Assembly (NCBI GenBank): GCA_963965975.1 | Contig: OZ014414.1 | Location: 2,951,501-3,015,500 of the forward strand | Reading direction: 5' to 3' | DNA from: Xestospongia bergquistia | Lineage: Eukaryota; Porifera; Demospongiae; Haplosclerida; Petrosiidae | Length of the DNA: 64,000 bases | In this document: piece by piece, positions 58,838-64,000 of the stretch | How the letters are laid out: every line of letters begins with the position of its first letter | Numbering within the stretch: the stretch's first letter is position 1 | The notes under the pieces: generated by a model | The model's input: only the letters and a program-made list of their open reading frames with translations | Database searches by the model: none | Told to the model about the DNA's origin: nothing | Translations under genes and position numbers: made by a program

Positions 58838-61148
58838 TTACTGACTTGAAGTAGTAGTAGGTTTCCTTTTTGGTGGTGGCATTTCCTCCATCTGGTTGGG
58901 TCGTTTATGACCTATATAAAAAGAAAAACATGAATAAAATTCCTAATGGATCACATTAAAGTAATTAATATAAATTATCAAGACTAGGATTAGCGTTAAA
59001 AAAATGCAAGTTGTATTTGTAACATAGTCAAAAAAATTATTAACACATTGTACAATAATCAAGAAAATACATTATACATTGAAATTATTTTTTTGGCATT
59101 AAAGATAAACAAATAAATAAGGTCATTCAAGTGTATATAAAAAAAGGTGATAAGACAATATTGCAAATATATAGATAATATAAGAAAGATAAGAAATACA
59201 CATACAACAAAACTAGTTGTCCTTGTAAGACAAAACTTAAATTATTCAATGTGACCTTCAGCCATTTGGAGGTCAATAGGTTCCTCCACATCCTCAGATG
59301 CTGGATGCTTTCATGATGATCTAAACCCCCTTATGGACATGATGGATGCTCTTAGAAGAGCAAAACTTAAGTGGCAGTGAATCCAGTTCAGTGTTTTACT
59401 ATATGGAACATCTCTCTTGTCACTGATCATAGATGCAAGCCTCTTATAGAAAGTTGTTGCAGCCTTGCCCATTGCACCTGTTGTTGACATCACAAGTGGT
59501 GTAAATGTAGCATGTTCAACTTCCAGTATACATTGCTCATATTGTTTTTTCTTTTCTTGTTCATGTCTTTTATACACAGATGCTAAAGGACCATGACAAT
59601 TTGATTGGGCGCTAGGGTTGAACACCCTCACATCTAAAAATGCCTTCTCAAATCTGCCTCCCCAGAAACCATACATAGAAATATCCAAACGAGCACCATC
59701 GTCAATAATTGCAGAGAGATGTGACAAAGTCTCACCTGAGAGTGGCTGCAGGTGAGGTTCTATTGAAACACAATGGCAGACCTCAGACAATAATGAGACT
59801 GTGATGTCTCTCACTTCATTATGTCTCACCGCAGGAAAAACCCCAGTTTTGCAAGTTAGGGCATGATCAATACTGAATGGCTGGCTGCAGCTACAGTGAG
59901 AGGGTGGATTCTGAAGTGTCCAGTCATATCGAAGAGAGAGGGCATCCCTTAATGCAGATTTATGTAGAGCAAAACCATGATCATCAATGGGCAATGCTGT
60001 CAGCCATGTTGAGGCTCTTTTTTCTTGTAAAAGCTCCATAGAACGTTGTAATGGAGCTGGAAGTCAGTTTTGAAGATTCCTGGCATCCTCCTTCTGCCTA
60101 GATCGATTGTTAGAGCGAATTCTGGCTTTAATATCTTGTTGAAGAGCCTGGCAGTCAGCAAGCTGATGGTCTTGTTGAAGGATTCATTCAATAAGAGGAA
60201 CACAAATAAGTTGTGAAGTGTCGTGTTGTTCTTCAGCAATAGCAACAGGATTCATCAAGCCTAAACCCTTTAGTCTTGCAGGAAGTGCCAGCAATTCCAG
60301 GACTAACTTGCCTGGGGAGACTGTATTTTATTACTTATTCTTTTAAAGTGTCATTTTGGGAGACATGCCTTTTTTATGAAAGGTCTTCCACTAGCTGGTT
60401 CCTTACCATATCTACGTGATGCATCATATAACTCTAAGTCACTGTCAGATGATATGTAATGAGATATTCTTTTCCTAAGGAATACATCCTCATCAAACTC
60501 TGATTGATCATAATAAAAATATTCTAACTTCAGTCTCTTCTTTTTCTTTCCTTTAATCTTTTTCAAATTGTTTGTAATATCTATGAAATAAAAAGAAAAA
60601 AATCAGCAACACATCATCACATCATAAAAGTGTCTAGAGGTCCAGCAACAAGTCTATACATTGAATGATATATTTTTTTAAAATATTATCAGTAACTAAT
60701 TAAGTACAAACATCCTGTTAGATCCCTATCGCTATCAAAAATAAAAGTATGTTATAAAAATATAATAGAGCTATAATATGAATACACATTATACTGTGTG
60801 AATGTGGTATGATGGTTACAATAATTATGGTAATTAAAAAATCAGTTCAGTTCACCACAGTTGAATGTCAAGAGGCAAATATTTACCTGTTAAAGGTCCA
60901 GGATTGAGTTCAACATCACCTGATAATATAAAAAGCAACAAAAGGAACATAACCAGGGAGAAAACCAGATTTGTAACATCTCCATTTTCAGAACACAGCA
61001 ATGACTCCACCAATCCAGTAACATTGACAGCTCCTTTTGTAGCACTACGTAGTACATGACAACAATGCCATAATCTAATGTTGATTGTCCATTGAGAAAT
61101 ATCAATCATTCCAAATGGAAGCAGTGAGGTAACAGAGAATAGTTCCAT
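58838..61148 (-). CDS. 2A-leader protein with the Roc-COR-type tail
   Basis: Three exons join in phase: 60887-61148 (ATG), 60407-60580 and 58838-58911 (TAA); 169 residues. Residues 60-75 are a hydrophobic segment (LVFSLVMFLLLLFIL). It runs straight into SGDVELNPGP (residues 76-85), a full match to the 2A consensus D-x-E-x-N-P-G-P. 2A makes the ribosome skip the Gly-Pro bond, so two products are expected: an 84-residue leader ending in Gly and an 85-residue protein beginning with Pro. The latter is basic then acidic (KKIKGKKKKRLKL, SSDSDLELYD, QMEEMPPPKRKP), with nuclear-signal-like Lys clusters. Its tail exons are paralogues of those of the Roc-COR gene. 2A-linked signal peptides on sea-urchin NLR genes are a known precedent. 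No break was seen. A retroelement fragment fills the second intron. Confidence 0.75.
59311..60330 (-). pseudogene. C-terminal part of a retroelement protein (5'-truncated insertion)
   Basis: An open frame of 242 codons (59311-60039) contains ASTWLTALPIDDHGFALHKS, CSCSQPFSIDHALTCKTG (a CCHC-type zinc motif), ARLDISMYGFWGGRFEKAFL then DVRVFNP, and KKQYEQCILEVEHATFTPLV. Upstream to about 60330, in shifted frames, are LPARLKGLGLMNPVAIAEEQ and QALQQDIKARIRS. The LxGLGLxxP block corresponds to the one in the reverse transcriptase at 30416-31857, so this is the downstream part of a related element. A zinc motif followed by D..DVR is the layout of a restriction-like endonuclease in R2-type LINEs; that assignment is inference. 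It sits in the second intron of the 2A gene. Confidence 0.6.
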
Positions 61149-61176
61149 CCTACACCAACTTTTCAAACTTGCCTCC

Positions 61177-61226
61177 GCTTTTACGTTGGGATGGGTTTCC
61201 TCCGCCCCATCCCAATGTGAAAAGCT
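61177..61226 (-). promoter_or_regulatory. hairpin just upstream of the 2A gene start
   Basis: GCTTTTACGTTGGGATGGG and GCTTTTCACATTGGGATGGG (read from the other side) form an inverted repeat with a 10-nt loop. It lies 29 bp before the ATG, in the only locally G+C-rich patch. It could be promoter or 5'-UTR structure; function is inferred from position only. Confidence 0.4.
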
Positions 61227-61405
61227 GAATCTTAAAATTGAAATTGGCGCTTATCATTCTGTATGTTAAAACAATGTACATAATCATTGTTATAGTACAT
61301 TTTCATACATCACTTGTATAATAATTTTAAATTACATGTGTGCTATAAGATAAGAATGTACACATATTTAGTAATTATCAGAGGCAGAGACACCACTCAA
61401 AATAT

Positions 61406-61421
61406 GGGGGGGGGGGGGGGG
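61406..61421. repeat. G homopolymer
   Basis: A run of about 16 G within ATATGG..GCAGTAAAG, just past the 3' end of the hAT relic. It may mark the end of an inserted element; no second end was found. Confidence 0.6.
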
Positions 61422-61638
61422 CAGTAAAGAAATTCTTATATGTAGAGTTAAACAATATTTTTTAAAGAAAAAAGGATAACTTGAAACACATTTAAAAGCA
61501 CACAGTATACATCTTCATGAGTCCAAAAAGTTCATAAAGTAGTTTTTTCATTCATCATATTTAGAAACAAATTCTCGTGCAATGAAAGGTGAATCTAATG
61601 AATCTGTGAGTTCCTTATGGATGTGCAGCAATAGGCAG

Positions 61639-62740
61639 TTATTTAGTCATTTTTCTGGCATCATTGATCGAAATATAAGTATAAAGGTGCTTTGGAGCTG
61701 AAAATGTTCTTTCAGACGTTGCAGACGTTATTGGTGAAGTTAATGTTAAACAAAGCAAAAGATGTACTGAAGAGAATATGTCCTTAAAGATATCATTTAT
61801 GTTCATTGCGTCACATATAGTATTAATTGAAGTGACCAACAGTTGGCAAGGCAGTTTTTAACATATCATGAAGAAGTGGAAGTTGCTTGCTTAGCTCTGT
61901 AAAGGCAATATCTTTTGAAAAGCATGACTCTTGCATCTTTTTCACCTCACTTTCAAAATTTTCGTTATTTGCTGCTTTTATAAGTAGCTGCTCCATGGAT
62001 AGCACTGGTGAAATGTACTATGCTTGAAAGCAACATTCCAGCTCACCAGACAAGAGATCACACGCTTCATAATACAATTGCTTAAAGTAGTTTTTCACAT
62101 CAGAAAAAACATAGGGTTCAGCTCCACTATCATATCGCTTAGGACATTTTTTTCTCCTTGGCACTACTGGTTGTTCAATTTCATGCTTCTCAGCAAAGCC
62201 AACAACCCTTGTATAGAAGTCATTGTCAGATTATAAACATTTGAAATGTGCCTTTGCAGCTTCTTAGGCTGAGATTGTGCCATGAATAGTAATTTTTTTT
62301 CTGAAGAGAAAGGGAGACTTGTTCAGAAGCAGAGAATAAATGAAAACTCACCATTAGGCCAAAAAGTGTGTTGAATTTCTCCACTATGGATTAAAAGCAT
62401 ATGGACTCTTACAGAGTCCATATGCTTTTAATCCATACTCATCCATTGTTGTCTCGTACATTTCCTCCAAAGTTTTAATGAACACTTTGTAATCTTTGAA
62501 AATGACATTGATAGCACCAGTTTGAGCAGTCACCTAGTCATGCATAATGACTTAAGACTGGTTGTGCTTTCATTAGTTTCATCAAGCTTTGTAGAGAATA
62601 TTTGAAGACGTTTGGGTGAAAGTTTGATTAACTTTCCCACTTTACGCACAAGCTCCAAGGCATCTCTAATGCAAATGATATTTCTGCTAATGTCTTGAGG
62701 ACATAAGTTTAATGAGTGTGCATAGCAATGCACAGGCACA
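61639..62740 (-). pseudogene. hAT transposase (DUF4371/dimerisation type), decayed
   Basis: Blocks in order on the minus strand: PVHCYAHSLNLCPQDISRNI (62735), IRDALELVRKVGKLIKLSPK, then SMEQLLIKAANNENFE, LPLLHDMLKTALP, and SPITSATSERTFSAPKHLY, the hAT dimerisation signature (61720). Frameshifts and a palindromic insertion at 62385-62437 separate the blocks. The RNase-H acidic residues could not be placed. It is dead. Confidence 0.75.
62385..62437. repeat. perfect 25-bp hairpin inside the hAT relic
   Basis: TATGGATTAAAAGCATATGG and onward for 25 bp, a 3-nt loop TAC (62410-62412), then the exact complement. It has the same small-loop form as the hairpin at 12263-12347. Confidence 0.85.
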
Positions 62741-62749
62741 GAAGCAGGA

Positions 62750-63235
62750 TTAATGGCTAAGAATCGTGTTGCAACTCCTGATCAGCGGCCTAGCATGTAC
62801 TCCTAATCCCACTGAGCTTAAGCTGTCGCTATTTTTACAGCGATTCTTTACTGAAACAAACAGAGTAGACAAAAAGTGGATGGTAAAATGTAAACTTGGT
62901 GACAGGACAATATTGGTATCTACAAGAGGGAATTGCAATTTTTGAAGACATTTAAGACGAAGTCGTTTTAACTTATTATTAGGGAGATGAATTTTTGTGG
63001 GATTACCATTGATATATGGACTACAGTCAAATAAAATGTTATCTTGATGTATTTTGTCACATGATAGATTCTGTGTTCCATTTTCAACCACTTTTTTGGC
63101 TTGTCACCACTTACATGGCATGCACAATGCTAAGAGAATTGCTTCAGAACTTAAGGATATTTTGGATTCATAGAATATCTGTCACAAGGTTATGATAAAT
63201 GGATGTTATACTCTATTTCTACGAATTGAGTACTG
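62750..63235. other. junction between two opposed hAT relics, nothing recognised
   Basis: An open minus-strand stretch of 113 codons (62750-63091) has no recognisable motif. It may be a diverged part of the left relic. Confidence 0.35.
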
Positions 63236-63239
63236 GGAT

Positions 63240-63990
63240 ATCCTTCTTACAGGTTGTATGCACTATGACAGACCATGCAGCAAATATGAAAAAACCATGG
63301 TCACTTTTAGGTTATCTGAATAATGAAGAGGAGGACCAAGGAGACAATGATTATGATGAGAATTAAGTGGATAGCTAAGCAGAAGTCTCATATATGAAGA
63401 AGACAAAGCTTCAGTGATCATTCTTTACAGCATGTAGTCAACAATGTACTATAGGTTAGTTGATACTTCAGTAATGGTTTTAATGTTGCTTCTAGTTGTT
63501 GGTGAAATGAAAGAGTGGCTTCATTAATATTAAGATGTTGCATAAACGTTTCATTAATACCAAGATCTTCCTTTTTTAGGCTTTTACATGCACTATTAGT
63601 AAAATTAGTCATCTGGTGTCTTCAGTATGTAAAAGGAAATAGACATTGTTATTGTGCTACAAGCCACTAGCAAGCGTTTGCTTGTTATGAATGCTACTTG
63701 ATGGAGTTCTCAATTGAAAATGTTAAGAATGGTGGATGAGATATTTAAAATAGATCCTGATATTCAAGACAAGCTTAATATTTCAATAATGACGTTAAAC
63801 CTGATAACTTGAAGACACTCCACGAACGTCTTTACCTTCTATATAGCTCTTTGAGGATGCCACAAATGTTTTACAAGCTAAAAAAGCAAGTGTGATCTTA
63901 TCAGCTATTGTTGACCTCAAAACAAAGTTTAATAAATTAGAAGAAAAAAATATTATTCAACATTCTAAATCAATGATGGAGAATTTGAAG
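63240..63990 (+). pseudogene. second hAT (ZBED-like) transposase relic, opposite strand
   Basis: Plus-strand pieces TMTDHAANMKKPWSLLGYLN (63262; family VTDNAANMxKA, containing a catalytic Asp), MVDEIFKIDPDIQDKLNIS (63731) and LFEDATNVLQAKKASVILSA (63850; family LxPFExAT..LS) are in the order expected for a ZBED-type hAT RNase-H domain. Stops and frame changes separate them, and it runs out of the window. It is oriented against the hAT relic to its left. Confidence 0.55.
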
Positions 63991-64000
63991 TCAAACCTCA

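Overview
The window is A+T-rich eukaryotic DNA. It has short spliced exons, conventional GT..AG junctions, many microsatellites and a heavy load of old and nested transposons. The protein families point to an early-branching animal, most likely a demosponge: expanded Roc-COR GTPases, ZU5/death-domain proteins, a 2A-type recoding peptide at a gene start, and HIRAN, hAT and pogo-like elements. The sponge assignment is inference. No bacterial, plasmid or CRISPR feature was seen. All gene models were made by hand from splice sites, reading phase and comparison of paralogous copies inside the window.

Layout. 0-3.3 kb: the 3' part of a plus-strand death-domain gene of the ZU5/death-domain family, then a decayed death-domain copy. 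4.0-11.8 kb: one large TA-flanked inverted-repeat transposon with a decayed DDE transposase, a ladder of twelve 66-bp exon-like repeats and a PHD-finger exon. Nested in it are a 974-bp element carrying an intact HIRAN gene and a 564-bp hAT-type MITE with perfect 8-bp target duplications. 12-19 kb: sparse DNA with a perfect 41-bp hairpin, an RPA1 relic, a death-domain relic and an intact death-domain exon. 19.7-27.3 kb: a minus-strand Roc-COR GTPase gene whose tail exons are duplicated. 29.3-36 kb: a truncated RPA1-like locus interrupted by a reverse-transcriptase element, then a 1.9-kb higher-order tandem repeat. 38.6-46.8 kb: a deleted Roc relic, a hAT deletion derivative, a decayed LINE and a 622-bp foldback element with 9-bp target duplications. 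47.7-51.5 kb: a broken multi-exon element gene, a possible 94-residue gene and a death-domain relic. 52.6-54.9 kb: the minus-strand ZU5/Gly-repeat/death-domain paralogue, broken by two small indels. 55.9-61.2 kb: three more copies of the Roc-COR tail exons, a gypsy Gag relic, and a compact three-exon gene that fuses a hydrophobic 2A leader to the same tail. 61.6-64 kb: two hAT relics on opposite strands.

How the parts relate. Two gene families recur. One is Roc-COR GTPase plus an acidic/basic tail (motifs SSDSDLESYD and QMEEMPPPKRK). The other is ZU5, then hydrophobic Gly repeats, then a death domain. Both domain sets belong to animal signalling and cell-death proteins. Their local multiplication, with relics and shared flanks, looks like birth-and-death evolution of the kind seen in immune-type loci; that reading is inference. 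The most novel candidates are the 2A-leader gene that shares its tail with the Roc-COR gene, and the HIRAN gene carried by a pogo-like transposon.
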